A stretch of 37,845 nt of DNA from Syntrophaceae bacterium CG2_30_58_14 (GTDB lineage Bacteria; Desulfobacterota; Syntrophia; Syntrophales; UBA5619), in the NCBI GenBank assembly GCA_001873745.1, contig MNZQ01000087.1:1-37845 (forward strand), in the 5' to 3' direction. Numbering within the stretch: position 1 is the first letter of the stretch; each line of letters begins with the position of its first letter. A model generated the notes under the pieces. That model did no database searches. It had not been told where the DNA came from and was given only the letters and a program-made list of their open reading frames with translations. Position numbers and translations under genes: made by a program. Positions 18,792-29,165 of this stretch are shown here, one piece after another.

Positions 18792-19708
18792 TCGGGAATG
18801 AGACCTTCCGCGGGGAGCTCCGGCAGCTTTTGTCCGGGGAGATCCTCTTCGACGAACCGGCCGAACGTCACACCGCGATCGGCGTCGGCGGGGGAATCGA
18901 CGCCCTGCTCTTTCCGGAAGATGAGGGGGAGCTCACGAATGTCATCGGTTATCTCCGGAGACGGCGGTTCCCCTTTCTCCCGGTGGGCAACTGGACCAAC
19001 CTGATTGTCCGGGACGGCGGTTTCCGGGGCGCCCTGGTTTCGCTGGCGCGCCTGCGAGACCTATGCCTCCGGGATGAAGGAAAGGGCAACGTTCTTCTGG
19101 TCGCGGGGGCCGGCTGCCCGCTCGCCGAACTGGTAAACCTTGCGATGCGCGAAGCGCTCACGGGAATGGAGTTCTGCGCCGGCATCCCCGGCAGCGTGGG
19201 CGGCGCCATCCGGATGAACGCCGGGGCCTACGGAGGGGAGATCAAGGATATCGTTGAATCGGTCCATCTTCTCGACGCTTCGGGAGCCATCCGCGCCGCC
19301 CAGCGGGATGAACTCCCATTTGCATACAGAACCCTTGACTTGCCGGCGGAAACGATTATCATCCGCGCAGCGATCCGCCTGCGGCGGGGAGAGACGGAGA
19401 AAATCGCCGGACGCGTCCGGGAAATCATGAGGATGAGAAAGGAAAAACACCCTCTCGAATTCCCGAGTGCCGGTTCCGTCTTCAAGAACCCGCGGGATTG
19501 TCCGGCAGGCAGGCTCATCGAAGAGGCGGGGCTGAAGGGGGTCCGGATCGGTGACGCCCAGGTCTCCGAAAAACATGCGAATTTCATCGTCAACCGGGGG
19601 CATGCGACCGCGGCGGACATCCTCCGCCTCGTGGCCCTGATTCAGCAGCGTGTTCTTGAAAAGAAGGGCCGCACCCTCGAAACCGAGGTACAGATCATCG
19701 GGGAGTAA
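18788..19708 (+). CDS. murB: UDP-N-acetylenolpyruvoylglucosamine reductase MurB
   Basis: [94 protein letters not shown]. Confidence 0.95.
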
Positions 19709-19717
19709 GCTTTACCC

Positions 19718-20572
19718 ATGAAGAAGCCTTTTCGTCTGCAATTAGAAGTGAAAAAAAACCGGCTGAGACGCTGCGCCGGGGAGGCGCTGCGGGAAATCGG
19801 CGGGGTGATTTTTTTGACCGGGGCCATCGTCTTCGTAACCGCGACGCTGCTGATCGGCTACGACCAGATCCTCCTTTCCCCCCATCTACGCATCCGGGAA
19901 ACCGTCGTCAAGGGGTGCAAGGAGTTGACCGAAAAAGATATCCTCTCCCTGGCCGCCGTTCGCTCCCCGGCAAACCTGCTGACGATCAACCGGGACGCCG
20001 TCGCCCGCCGGATCCGGACCAATCCCTGGGTCCAGGAGGTGTTCGTGGGGCGCGAATTTCCTGACCGGCTGGTCATCTGGATCCGGGAAAGAAAGGCGGT
20101 CGCCTTGATCGAGAAGGAAAACGGGCTTTACTTGGTTGACGGCGAGGGGGCGCCCTTCAAAAGGCTGGAGACGGGCGAGGAATCGGACCTTCCCGTGCTG
20201 ACGGGCTTCATCCGGGAGGGGATCGTCGATGAAGGGCTGGTGAAGAAATCCCTTACCCTGCTGGGCGATATCAAAGGGATAAAGGGCGGTCCCGAGATCG
20301 GAATGGTGTCGGAGATCCACGGGAACGAGACCTTCGGGCTCTCCCTGTTCACCGACGCCGGCCTCTGCCTGCAACTCGGCTTCGACGGCTATGAGAACAA
20401 ACTGAAACGGCTGACCCCCGTCATGGCGGATCTGGACCGAAAGAATCTGAAAACGGGTTTTCTGCTCATCGACTTGAACGATCCGGCGAAGATCAATGTC
20501 CAGCGACGCGACATCCTGGAACCGGTGGGACCAAAGAGACCGGCAGGCGCCGGAAAGGGATTCCGGATGTGA
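19718..20572 (+). CDS. ftsQ: cell division protein FtsQ (POTRA domain)
   Basis: N-terminal TM, then RIRETVVKGCKELTEKDILSLAAV...NLLTINRDAVARRIRTNPWVQEVFVGREFPDRLVIWIRERKAVALI; position between murB and ftsA. Confidence 0.88.
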   Translation: MKKPFRLQLEVKKNRLRRCAGEALREIGGVIFLTGAIVFVTATLLIGYDQILLSPHLRIRETVVKGCKELTEKDILSLAAVRSPANLLTINRDAVARRIRTNPWVQEVFVGREFPDRLVIWIRERKAVALIEKENGLYLVDGEGAPFKRLETGEESDLPVLTGFIREGIVDEGLVKKSLTLLGDIKGIKGGPEIGMVSEIHGNETFGLSLFTDAGLCLQLGFDGYENKLKRLTPVMADLDRKNLKTGFLLIDLNDPAKINVQRRDILEPVGPKRPAGAGKGFRM

Positions 20573-20644
20573 TGAAAAATGGTAGCTACTCAGAATTACA
20601 GAAGCTTCTCTCCTGAGCCGTTGTGAAAAAAGTCTGGAGGATCG

Positions 20645-21871
20645 ATGGGGAAAAAAGAAAACGTGATTGTCGGTCTGGACATCGGGACGACAAAAACCTG
20701 CGCGATTGTCGCTGAGATTCGGGAAACGGGAATTGATATCATCGGCATCGGCTCCCACCCCTCGGAGGGATTGAGAAAAGGGGTCGTGGTCAATATCGAA
20801 AGCACCGTGGAATCGATCAAGCGGGCGGTCGAAGAGGCGGAGCGAACCTCCGGTTGTGAGATCCGCTCCGTTTACACCGGAATCGCGGGCGGTCACATCC
20901 GGGGTCAGAACAGCCTGGGCATCGTGGCCGTGAAGAGCCGCGAGGTGGAGGAGGAAGACGTCGAACGGGCGATCGACGCAGCCAGGGCCATCGCGATCCC
21001 GCTGGACCGGCAGATCATCCACACCCTGCCCCAATACTATGTGGTTGACGAACAGGATGGCATCCGGGATCCGGTGGGAATGGCGGGCGTCCGGCTGGAG
21101 GCGAAGGTCCATATCGTCACCGGCGCCGTCACCTCCATCCAGAACATCGTGAAGTCGGTCAACCGCGTGGGCCTCGACATCAACGACATCGTCCTGGAAC
21201 AGATCGCCGCCAGCGAGGCGGTCTTGAGCAGTGATGAAAAGGACCTGGGCGTGGCCCTGATCGATATCGGCGGCGGCACAACGGATATTGCGATCTTCTC
21301 GGAAGGGAGCATCAAACACACGGCGGTCCTGCCGGTCGGCGGCCAATATGTCACCAGCGACATCGCCACGGGCTTGAGAACCCCCCTCGCCGAGGCGGAG
21401 AGGATCAAGATCAAATATGGCTGCGCCTTCATGCCGCTGATCTCCAAGGACGAAATCATCGAGGTCCCCAGCGTCGGGGGGAGGGAGCCGCGGGAGGTTT
21501 CCCGGCAGATCCTCGGTCGGATCATCGAGCCCCGGATGGACGAGATCCTCGGCATGGCCTACAAGGAGATCACCCGTTCCGGCTGCGAGGACATCCTTGC
21601 CGCGGGGGTGGTGCTGACCGGGGGAGCATCCATCCTCGATGGGATTCCCGAACTGGCGGAACAGATCTTCAACATGCCGGTCCGGCGGGGCTCCCCGATG
21701 GGCATCGGAGGGCTCACGGACGTCGTCAACAGCCCGCTGTATGCCACCGGCGTGGGCTTGGTGCTCTTCGGGAGCCGGAACATCGCCCGGGAGAAGCTGA
21801 GCCGGGCAGAAGGTCATTTCATCACTCGTCTCTTCAAGAGGCTTAAACAATGGGTTCTTGAATTCTTTTAA
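20645..21871 (+). CDS. ftsA: cell division protein FtsA
   Basis: VIVGLDIGTTKTCAIVAEI, YTGIAGGHIRGQNS, ALIDIGGGTTDIAIFSEGSI, GVVLTGGASILDGIPELAEQIFNMPVRRG, with a C-terminal amphipathic tail. Confidence 0.96.
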   Translation: MGKKENVIVGLDIGTTKTCAIVAEIRETGIDIIGIGSHPSEGLRKGVVVNIESTVESIKRAVEEAERTSGCEIRSVYTGIAGGHIRGQNSLGIVAVKSREVEEEDVERAIDAARAIAIPLDRQIIHTLPQYYVVDEQDGIRDPVGMAGVRLEAKVHIVTGAVTSIQNIVKSVNRVGLDINDIVLEQIAASEAVLSSDEKDLGVALIDIGGGTTDIAIFSEGSIKHTAVLPVGGQYVTSDIATGLRTPLAEAERIKIKYGCAFMPLISKDEIIEVPSVGGREPREVSRQILGRIIEPRMDEILGMAYKEITRSGCEDILAAGVVLTGGASILDGIPELAEQIFNMPVRRGSPMGIGGLTDVVNSPLYATGVGLVLFGSRNIAREKLSRAEGHFITRLFKRLKQWVLEFF

Positions 21872-21885
21872 AGTGGGGAGGCATT

Positions 21886-23037
21886 ATGTTCGAATTGTCG
21901 GATAGGGATTTGGTGAGTGCGGCGAAGATCAAGGTGATCGGTATCGGCGGCGCCGGTGGGAATGCGGTGAACACGATGATCTCCTACAACCTGCGGGGGG
22001 TGGATTTCATCACGGCCAACACCGATGCGCAGGCGCTGGGGGCGTCCGCTTCGGCGGTCAAGATCCAGTTGGGCGCCGAGGTCACCAAAGGGCTGGGCGC
22101 CGGTTCAGACCCCGACATCGGCCGGCAGGCCGCCCTCGAAACCCGCGAGATGCTGCGCGAAAGTCTCCAAGGATCCGATATGGTCTTCATCACCGCCGGC
22201 CTCGGCGGCGGCACGGGAACGGGTGGGGCGCCGATCGCGGCGGAGATCGCCCGGGAAATGGGCGCCCTGACCGTGGCCGTCGTGACGAAGCCCTTCCAGT
22301 TTGAGGGGAAGAAGCGCAACGGACAGGCGGAGGCGGGGATCGCCGAATTAAGAAAAATGGTTGACACCCTGATCATCGTCCCCAACCAACGACTCCTCAG
22401 CCTCGGGGGGAGGGAAATCTCCCTGCTCGACGCCTTCCGGAAGGCCGACGACATCCTTTACCATGCCGTCAAGGGGATCTCCGACCTGATCATGGTTCCA
22501 GGGCTCATCAACCTCGACTTCGCCGATGTGAAGAAAATCATGTCGCATATGGGACTCGCGCTGATGGGGACCGGAACGGCCGGCGGCGAAAACCGGGCCG
22601 TAGAGGCGGCGCAGAAGGCGATCTCCTCGCCGCTCCTCGAGGACAACACGATCCAGGGCGCACGCGGCGTCCTGTTAAACATCACCGGCGGACCGAACAT
22701 GACCCTCCACGAGATCAACGAGGCCTCTTCGATGATTCAGGCGGAGGTGCACGAAGATGCAAACATCATCTTTGGCACGGTCGTCGACGAATCGATGGGG
22801 GATGAGATCCGGATCACGGTGATCGCCACCGGATTTGAAAGCGCCGAGTCCGCCGTTAGGGCAGACGTCGCCTCGCTCGGCGGTTTCCGGCGGACGCAGG
22901 GCAATATCGCCGTTCCCACCTTCATCCGGAACGAAAAGCCCGCCGACGCCCTCCCCCCGCTGAAGACGGATACAGATGAAGACGACAGCCGTCCGGATCT
23001 GGAAATCCCCACTTTTCTCCGACGGCAGGCGGATTAG
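21886..23037 (+). CDS. ftsZ: cell division protein FtsZ
   Basis: KVIGIGGAGGNAVNTMI, TAGLGGGTGTGGAPIAAEIAREMGALTVAVVTKPF, tubulin-like GTPase; C-terminal peptide LEIPTFLRRQAD. Confidence 0.98.
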   Translation: MFELSDRDLVSAAKIKVIGIGGAGGNAVNTMISYNLRGVDFITANTDAQALGASASAVKIQLGAEVTKGLGAGSDPDIGRQAALETREMLRESLQGSDMVFITAGLGGGTGTGGAPIAAEIAREMGALTVAVVTKPFQFEGKKRNGQAEAGIAELRKMVDTLIIVPNQRLLSLGGREISLLDAFRKADDILYHAVKGISDLIMVPGLINLDFADVKKIMSHMGLALMGTGTAGGENRAVEAAQKAISSPLLEDNTIQGARGVLLNITGGPNMTLHEINEASSMIQAEVHEDANIIFGTVVDESMGDEIRITVIATGFESAESAVRADVASLGGFRRTQGNIAVPTFIRNEKPADALPPLKTDTDEDDSRPDLEIPTFLRRQAD

Positions 23038-23044
23038 TGATTTC

Positions 23045-24766
23045 ATGACATGGAAACAAAAAAAGAGATGCCTCGATCTTCTCGCCGGCGAGGAAGGCTG
23101 GTCCCGGAAAGTCTGGGGGGAAACGCTTTCGGTCTGCCTCGCCTATCCGAACCTTTACCGGACGGGGATGTCCAACCTCGGGTTTCAGGCCGTTTACGCC
23201 CTCATTAACCGCCACCCCGCCTCTCTGTGCGAACGGGTCTTTCTCCCCGAACCCGGCGATGAGGCGCTTTATGCCGACGGCGCCCCCCTGATCAGCATCG
23301 AGTCACAGCGGCCCCTCGCCGACTTCGATATCATCGCCTTTTCCCTCTCCTTTGAAAACGATTATCCCCAGGTCCTCCGGATCCTGGAGATGGCGGGAAT
23401 CCCCGTCGAAACCACGGCCCGGGGGGAAAGGGATCCCCTCGTCATCGGCGGCGGCATCGCCGTCACCCTGAACCCCGAACCCCTCGCCGATTTCTTCGAT
23501 CTCTTCCTCCTCGGCGAAGGCGAAGTGGTTCTCCCCGGATTTCTCGATCTGGCGGCCTCCCTCCGGCGGGATCTCCCGCGGGAAGCCTTCCTCGCGCGGA
23601 TCCAGAAGGAGGTCGCGGGGGCCTACGTCCCGCGGTTTTACCAGGTGACCACCGGGGAGGACGGCCGCATCACTGCCCGTGAACCGGTCAATCCCGCCTT
23701 TCCCCGGCGGATCGTCCGGCCGTGGGCCGCCGATCTCGACGCCTTTCCGACCGAGCAGGGCATTACTACCGCGGATACCGAGTTCGGCGGCATGTTCGTT
23801 ACGGAGGTCAGCCGGGGCTGCTTGCGGGGCTGCCGTTTCTGCGCCGCCGGTTTCGTCTGCCGGCCGGCGCGTTTCCGGAGCGCCGCGGTCCTCTTGGCCT
23901 CTTTCCGGCGGGGACTGGAAAAACGAAAGACGATCGGCCTCTTAGGCACGGCCGTCTCCGACCACCCCGCCCTCATCCCGCTGTGCCGCTCGATCATAGA
24001 CGCGGGCGGGTCGTTGGCGGTCGGCTCCCTCCGTATGGACCGGTTCAGCGCCGAAATGGCGGCGCTCCTGAAGGAAACCGGGGTGGAAACCGTCGCGCTT
24101 GCCCCCGAGGCAGGCTCCCAGCGTCTCCGGGATGTGATCCGCAAGGGGATCTCCGAAGGGGATATTTTTTCTGCAGTGGAAAAACTCATGGATTGTGATA
24201 TGGTTCAGGCGAGGCTCTATTTCATGGTGGGCCTCCCAACGGAGACGGACGAGGATATGGATGCCATCGTCCAGTTGGTCAAGGGGATGGAGCACCACGC
24301 ACGCCGGTATTCGAAAGGCAGGAAAGGGTTCCGGCGGCTGACGCTCAGCATCAACCAGTTCATCCCCAAACCCGGCACCCCGTTCCAATGGCGCCCGCTT
24401 ACGGATACGGCGGTCGTCAAGCGGAGGATCCGCCGGATCACCGACGCCCTGCGTGGCGAGAAGGCGGTCCGGGTCATCCACGACGTCCCGAAGTGGAATT
24501 ACATCCAGGCCCTGCTCTCGCTGGGCGACCGAGCGGTGGGCAGACTCCTGCTGGCGGTTCATCGCCTCGGCGGAAACTGGGCCCGCGCGTTTCGCGAGGT
24601 GAACGTAAACGCCGATTTCTACGTTTACCGGCGGAAGGAAACCGATGAGATCCTGCCTTGGGATTTCATCGACCACGGCGCCGAAAAAACCGTTCTCATC
24701 AGCGAATACCGGAAGGCCCTGTCCGGGTCACCGGGGACAGATTTAAAATCTGTCCCCATAAACTAA
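23045..24766 (+). CDS. radical SAM protein (B12-binding-like N-terminus; TIGR03960/YgiQ-like)
   Basis: SRGCLRGCRFCAAGFVCRP gives CX3CX2C; LAPEAGSQRLRDVIRKGI; YFMVGLPTETDEDMDAI. ATG 23045 is preferred over 22976, which lies inside ftsZ. Confidence 0.85.
   Translation: MTWKQKKRCLDLLAGEEGWSRKVWGETLSVCLAYPNLYRTGMSNLGFQAVYALINRHPASLCERVFLPEPGDEALYADGAPLISIESQRPLADFDIIAFSLSFENDYPQVLRILEMAGIPVETTARGERDPLVIGGGIAVTLNPEPLADFFDLFLLGEGEVVLPGFLDLAASLRRDLPREAFLARIQKEVAGAYVPRFYQVTTGEDGRITAREPVNPAFPRRIVRPWAADLDAFPTEQGITTADTEFGGMFVTEVSRGCLRGCRFCAAGFVCRPARFRSAAVLLASFRRGLEKRKTIGLLGTAVSDHPALIPLCRSIIDAGGSLAVGSLRMDRFSAEMAALLKETGVETVALAPEAGSQRLRDVIRKGISEGDIFSAVEKLMDCDMVQARLYFMVGLPTETDEDMDAIVQLVKGMEHHARRYSKGRKGFRRLTLSINQFIPKPGTPFQWRPLTDTAVVKRRIRRITDALRGEKAVRVIHDVPKWNYIQALLSLGDRAVGRLLLAVHRLGGNWARAFREVNVNADFYVYRRKETDEILPWDFIDHGAEKTVLISEYRKALSGSPGTDLKSVPIN
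24733..24757. repeat. palindromic repeat copy B (GGGGACAGATTT-A-AAATCTGTCCCC) within the radical SAM gene 3' end
   Basis: Perfect 12-bp arms; translated in frame as [11 protein letters not shown]-stop. Confidence 0.95.
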
Positions 24767-24778
24767 GGAGACAAAATC

Positions 24779-27523
24779 ATGACCATCCTCCGCACACCCC
24801 AGACCCAAGTCAGACAGATGAAAGGGGTCATCCTCTTCGTCGCCGTACTGGTTCTGTTCATGATCCTGATGCAAATCATCGGCCTGATCACCGAGTGGTT
24901 CTGGTTCCAGGAGGTCGGTTATCAGACGATCTTCACCGTGACCCTCCTGACCAAGATCAAAACCGGCGCCCTCTTCGGGGCGGGCTTCTTCCTGATTCTC
25001 TACGGCAGCCTGCTGATCGCGCTTCGCCTGTCACGGAAGCCCCTTTTCGGCGATCAAGCGGGAGGGGTCGGCCTCTCCTTCCGGGAGATGGCGCCGGGCG
25101 CCCTCAATCTCCTGATCCTCATGGGCTCCATCCTTCTGGGTCTTTTCGCCGCCGCGAACGGCTCCGCCCAGTGGGAAAACCTCCTGCTCTTCCTGAATCC
25201 ATCCCCCTTTGGCGTCTCCGACCCGCTCTTCCAGAAGGATGTCGCCTTCTACGTCTTCCAGCTCCCGTTTTTGCTCCATATCTATGGCTGGCTGAAGTTT
25301 GTCCTGATGGTGACGGTGGCGGCCACGGGGTTCATCTATCTGATCCGGAGATCATTTCTGTTCATCCCGCCCAAGATCTGGAAGATTGCCCCGGCGGCGC
25401 GCGTTCATCTCGCGCTTCTCGTCGCCCTCTTCTTTTTCTGGGGCGTCTTCGGCGCCTGGCTTGACCTTAACGATCTCCTCTTTACGAAACGGGGGGTGGT
25501 TTTCGGCCCGGGTTACACCGACGTGACCACCCAGTTGTGGATCCTGAAACTGATGATGGGGCTTTACGCCCTCGCTGGGCTCGCCGCGATCTTCTATGCC
25601 TTCCGCCCGGACTGGCGGGTTCCGGCGGCGGCGGTTTTCCTTCTCGTCGCCGTGTCCATCCTCGGCAGGGGGATCTACCCATCCCTGATCCAGAAATTTC
25701 AGGTCATTCCGAACGAGATCGTCGCCGAGACGCCTTACTTGGAGAAGAACATCCGCTATACGCGCCTCGCCTACGGGCTGACCCAGATCGAAGAGAAGGA
25801 GTTCCCGACGGAGGATAATCTGACGGCAAAGGACCTGGAGAGGAACAACCTGACCGTGAAGAACATCCGGCTCTGGAACCATGCGCCGCTCTTGCAGACA
25901 TACAGCCAGCTCCAGGAGATGCGGACCTACTACAAGTTCACCGGCGTTGACAACGACCGCTACACGATCAACGGCGAATACCGGCAGGTGATGCTCTCAC
26001 CGCGGGAGATCTCCTATCCGGCGCTGCCGTCCCGAACTTGGGTCAACGAACATCTCGCCTACACGCACGGCTACGGCGTCGTCATGGGCCCCGTGAACCG
26101 CATCTCCCCCGAGGGGCTCCCGGAATTCTTCATCAAGGACATCCCTCCCGTCTCGACGACGCCCATCAAAGTCATCCGCCCGGAGATCTACTTCGGGGAG
26201 AACTCCAACGAATATGTCTTCGTCAAGACCAAAATGCCGGAGTTCGACTACCCCGTGGGCGACAAGAACGTTTACTCCCGCTACGAGGGAAAGGGGGGCG
26301 TTCCCCTCTCCTTCTGGAGGAAACTGATCTTTGCGGCCCGTTTCGGTTCCATTACCCTCCTGCTGTCCGACGACATCACCGCCGAGAGCCGGGTGATGTA
26401 CCATCGCAATGTCCGCGAACGGGTCTCCATGATCGCCCCCTTTGCACGCCTGGACAATGACCCCTATCTCGTCATCTCGCCGGAGGGGCGCCTGCTCTGG
26501 TTTATTGACGGCTACACGATCACGGATCGCTTCCCCTATTCGGAACCGACCCCGGAAATGGGCAACTATATCCGCAACACGTTGAAGGCGGTGGTCGATG
26601 CCTATGACGGAACGGTTCAGCTCTACGTCAGCGATCCGACCGATCCCATCATGCAGACCTACAGCAGAATCTTTCCCGGCGTCTTCAAGCCCCTGGAGGA
26701 GATGCCGGAGGCGCTTAGGAGCCATGTCCGCTATCCGCCGGGGTTCATGGCGATCCAGGCGCGGATGTACCGGGCGTACCACATGCAGGACCCACGGGTC
26801 TTCTACAACAAGGAAGATCTCTGGTCCATCCCCGGAAAACAGGTCGCCGGGGGTCAGCAGGCCATGGACCCCTACTACACGATCATGAAGCTCCCCGGGG
26901 CCGAGAAGGAGGAGTTCATCCTGCTTTCCCCCTTCACCCCCAGCATGAAGGACAACATGTCGGCCTGGATGGCCGCCCGCTGCGACGGTCCCCATTACGG
27001 GAAGGTGATCGTCTATAAATTCCCCAAGCAGAAACTGGTTTACGGACCACGCCAGATCGAGGCGCGGATCGACCAGGATACGATCATCTCCCAGCAGCTC
27101 TCGCTCTGGCACCAGCGCGGATCGAACGTGATCCGGGGGAGTTTGCTCGCGATCCCGATCGAGCAGTCGATCCTCTACGTCGAATCCCTCTACCTCGCCG
27201 CCGAGAACGGCCAGCTCCCCGAGCTCAAAAGGGTGATCGTGGCCTACGGGAACAACATCGCGATGGAGGAGACGCTCGACCTCGCACTCCAGAAAATCTT
27301 CGGCGGGGGAGCGATGAAGGACCGCGAACCGCAGGCCGGCGTAAAGCAGCCGGCGGCCGGCGTTGAACTCAGCGACCGCCGGACTGCCATCGAAGCCCTC
27401 GGCCATTTCCGGAAGGCGCAGGAATTTCTCCGGCAGGGGAACTGGGGCGCCTTCGGAGAGGAGCTCAAGAAGACGGGGGAGATCCTGCTGACCCTGGAAA
27501 AGAAAGGGGGAAAGACCAAATGA
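24779..27523 (+). CDS. UPF0182 family membrane protein
   Basis: 914 aa: about seven N-terminal TM helices followed by a large soluble region (NEIVAETPYLEKNIRYTRLAYGL, RYTINGEYRQVMLSPREIS, EIYFGENSNEYVFVKTK, YPPGFMAIQARMYRAYHMQDPRVFYNKEDLW). SD AAGGAG upstream. Confidence 0.9.
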   Translation: MTILRTPQTQVRQMKGVILFVAVLVLFMILMQIIGLITEWFWFQEVGYQTIFTVTLLTKIKTGALFGAGFFLILYGSLLIALRLSRKPLFGDQAGGVGLSFREMAPGALNLLILMGSILLGLFAAANGSAQWENLLLFLNPSPFGVSDPLFQKDVAFYVFQLPFLLHIYGWLKFVLMVTVAATGFIYLIRRSFLFIPPKIWKIAPAARVHLALLVALFFFWGVFGAWLDLNDLLFTKRGVVFGPGYTDVTTQLWILKLMMGLYALAGLAAIFYAFRPDWRVPAAAVFLLVAVSILGRGIYPSLIQKFQVIPNEIVAETPYLEKNIRYTRLAYGLTQIEEKEFPTEDNLTAKDLERNNLTVKNIRLWNHAPLLQTYSQLQEMRTYYKFTGVDNDRYTINGEYRQVMLSPREISYPALPSRTWVNEHLAYTHGYGVVMGPVNRISPEGLPEFFIKDIPPVSTTPIKVIRPEIYFGENSNEYVFVKTKMPEFDYPVGDKNVYSRYEGKGGVPLSFWRKLIFAARFGSITLLLSDDITAESRVMYHRNVRERVSMIAPFARLDNDPYLVISPEGRLLWFIDGYTITDRFPYSEPTPEMGNYIRNTLKAVVDAYDGTVQLYVSDPTDPIMQTYSRIFPGVFKPLEEMPEALRSHVRYPPGFMAIQARMYRAYHMQDPRVFYNKEDLWSIPGKQVAGGQQAMDPYYTIMKLPGAEKEEFILLSPFTPSMKDNMSAWMAARCDGPHYGKVIVYKFPKQKLVYGPRQIEARIDQDTIISQQLSLWHQRGSNVIRGSLLAIPIEQSILYVESLYLAAENGQLPELKRVIVAYGNNIAMEETLDLALQKIFGGGAMKDREPQAGVKQPAAGVELSDRRTAIEALGHFRKAQEFLRQGNWGAFGEELKKTGEILLTLEKKGGKTK

Positions 27524-28269
27524 AACGGATTTTCAAGGAGGTCGTTGTCATGATTGCTAACAGCGTTGCGGCCACCGTGGCCGCAGCCGGGAAAAACGGC
27601 AAATTGGCCGCGCTGCGGCACGCCGGGATGCTCGTCTGCCTTTTGCTGCTCGTTTCGACGATGGGCTGCGCGCCCAAGATCTACAACGTGAACATGCGGT
27701 ATCAGCCGACGAAGGTGATCCGGCCGGCCGTGACCGACGGCCGGAAATTCAGCCTTACCGTGGCGGCCTTCATCGACCGCCGGAAGATGGACGATACGCT
27801 CCTGATCGGCAGGGTCATCCATTCCGACGGCTCTTCCATCCCGATCCTGCCGAGTTACGTCAAAGCCCCGGATGCCGTGGCCGCAGCCCTCCGCGAACTT
27901 CTGATCCAGTCGGGATACGGGGTTTCCCCGGAGAAAGCGGCCTGGGATCTTCAGGAAGGCACGATCCGGCCGGATTGGGGAAGGATCCTCGTCGGCGGCG
28001 CCATCGAGGAGCTCGACGTGACCTGTCTCGATGCGATCCCGAGAAAGCATTACAGCGCCAAGGCGAAGGTGACGCTGGTCTTCGCCGACGTCCAGAAGAA
28101 GAGGATCTTCTACCGAATCGCCTCGGAGAGCAGCTCCACGCTGGACCACATCGTTTTCTCGGAGGAAAAATTGGAGAGTCAGATCAACGGCGTTCTCTCG
28201 GAGGCGATGGAAAAGGCCGTCGCGGGGCCGGAGACGGCTAGACAGATCCGGGAGGCGCTGAAGGATTAG
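27520..28269 (+). CDS. putative lipoprotein (YajG-like), uncharacterised
   Basis: Lipobox-like LLLVSTMGCAPK after a hydrophobic segment; overlaps the UPF0182 stop by ATGA. Start uncertain (an alternative Met lies nearer the signal sequence). Confidence 0.65.
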   Translation: MKRIFKEVVVMIANSVAATVAAAGKNGKLAALRHAGMLVCLLLLVSTMGCAPKIYNVNMRYQPTKVIRPAVTDGRKFSLTVAAFIDRRKMDDTLLIGRVIHSDGSSIPILPSYVKAPDAVAAALRELLIQSGYGVSPEKAAWDLQEGTIRPDWGRILVGGAIEELDVTCLDAIPRKHYSAKAKVTLVFADVQKKRIFYRIASESSSTLDHIVFSEEKLESQINGVLSEAMEKAVAGPETARQIREALKD

Positions 28270-28286
28270 CGCCCCCGGAGCAGCCG

Positions 28287-29165
28287 TCACCAGTGGGGCT
28301 GGTTCCCGATCCGGTGCCCCATCACCTCCGTGGTGTCGGAGATGACGACGAACGCCGCCGGATCCTCGCTGCGGACGATCTGCTTGAGGGTCGCCACTTC
28401 CCGAAAGGTCAACACCGTATAGAGGATCTGCTGCTCCCGCTGCGAATAGGCCCCCTGCCCGCGGAGGATGGTCACGCCGCGGTGGATTTCGGTGAGAATC
28501 CGGGGAGAGATCCTTTCCCACTGAGGCGAGATGATGAAGACCGCCTTTCGCTGGCTCAGACCCGTGACCACGAGATCCACGATCTGTGCGGAGACGTAGA
28601 GGTAGATGAGCGTATAGAGGGCGTCCTCGATGGAGAAGAGCAGGGCTGCCGCCGCCAGGACCAGGATGTTGAAGGCGAGCCGGGTCGTCCCCAGGCGGAT
28701 GGAGAAATGCTGGAGGAGGATCACCGACAGGATGTCGGTCCCGCCCGCCGACCCCAGCGACTTCAGGATGATTCCCGACCCTGTTCCCAGGACGATGCCG
28801 GCCAGGATGGCGGCCAGAAGCGGGTCCTTAACCGGAATGGCGCCGGGATCCACCCAGGCAATGGCGCTGGAAAAGATGATCATCCCGACGATGCTGTAGA
28901 GGAAGAACCGGCGGCTGATGAAGAACCAGCCGGCCAGAAAAAGCGGCACATTCGCAACGGCGTAGATTACGGCGACGGAGAGGACCGGCACGAGATAATG
29001 GAGGAGGAGCGCAAGCCCCGTCACCCCGCCGCTGACGAAGCGGTGGGGGATCAGGAGTCCGTTGATCCCCACAGCGGTCACGACGCTTCCCGCGCACAAC
29101 AGGAACAGGTTCCCGCCGATCTCCTTCAGAACCGACCAGCCGCCCCATTGGGAAACACCCTTCAT
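28287..29165 (-). CDS. YitT family membrane protein (DUF161 + DUF2179)
   Basis: Several TMs, INGLLIPHRFVSGGVTGLALLLHY, GTGSGIILKSLGSAGGTDILSVILLQHF, C-terminal RGVTILRGQGAYSQREQQILYTVLTFREVATLKQIVRSEDPAAFVVISDTTEVMG. Confidence 0.88.
   Translation of the reverse strand: MKGVSQWGGWSVLKEIGGNLFLLCAGSVVTAVGINGLLIPHRFVSGGVTGLALLLHYLVPVLSVAVIYAVANVPLFLAGWFFISRRFFLYSIVGMIIFSSAIAWVDPGAIPVKDPLLAAILAGIVLGTGSGIILKSLGSAGGTDILSVILLQHFSIRLGTTRLAFNILVLAAAALLFSIEDALYTLIYLYVSAQIVDLVVTGLSQRKAVFIISPQWERISPRILTEIHRGVTILRGQGAYSQREQQILYTVLTFREVATLKQIVRSEDPAAFVVISDTTEVMGHRIGNQPHW

Noticed and set aside
19886-21850. 654-aa minus-strand ORF opposite ftsQ/ftsA
   Set aside because: Spans two well-supported + strand genes and has no recognisable domain; an antisense artefact.
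25997-28521. 469-aa and 425-aa minus-strand ORFs opposite UPF0182 and the lipoprotein
   Set aside because: Shadow ORFs with no domain signatures.
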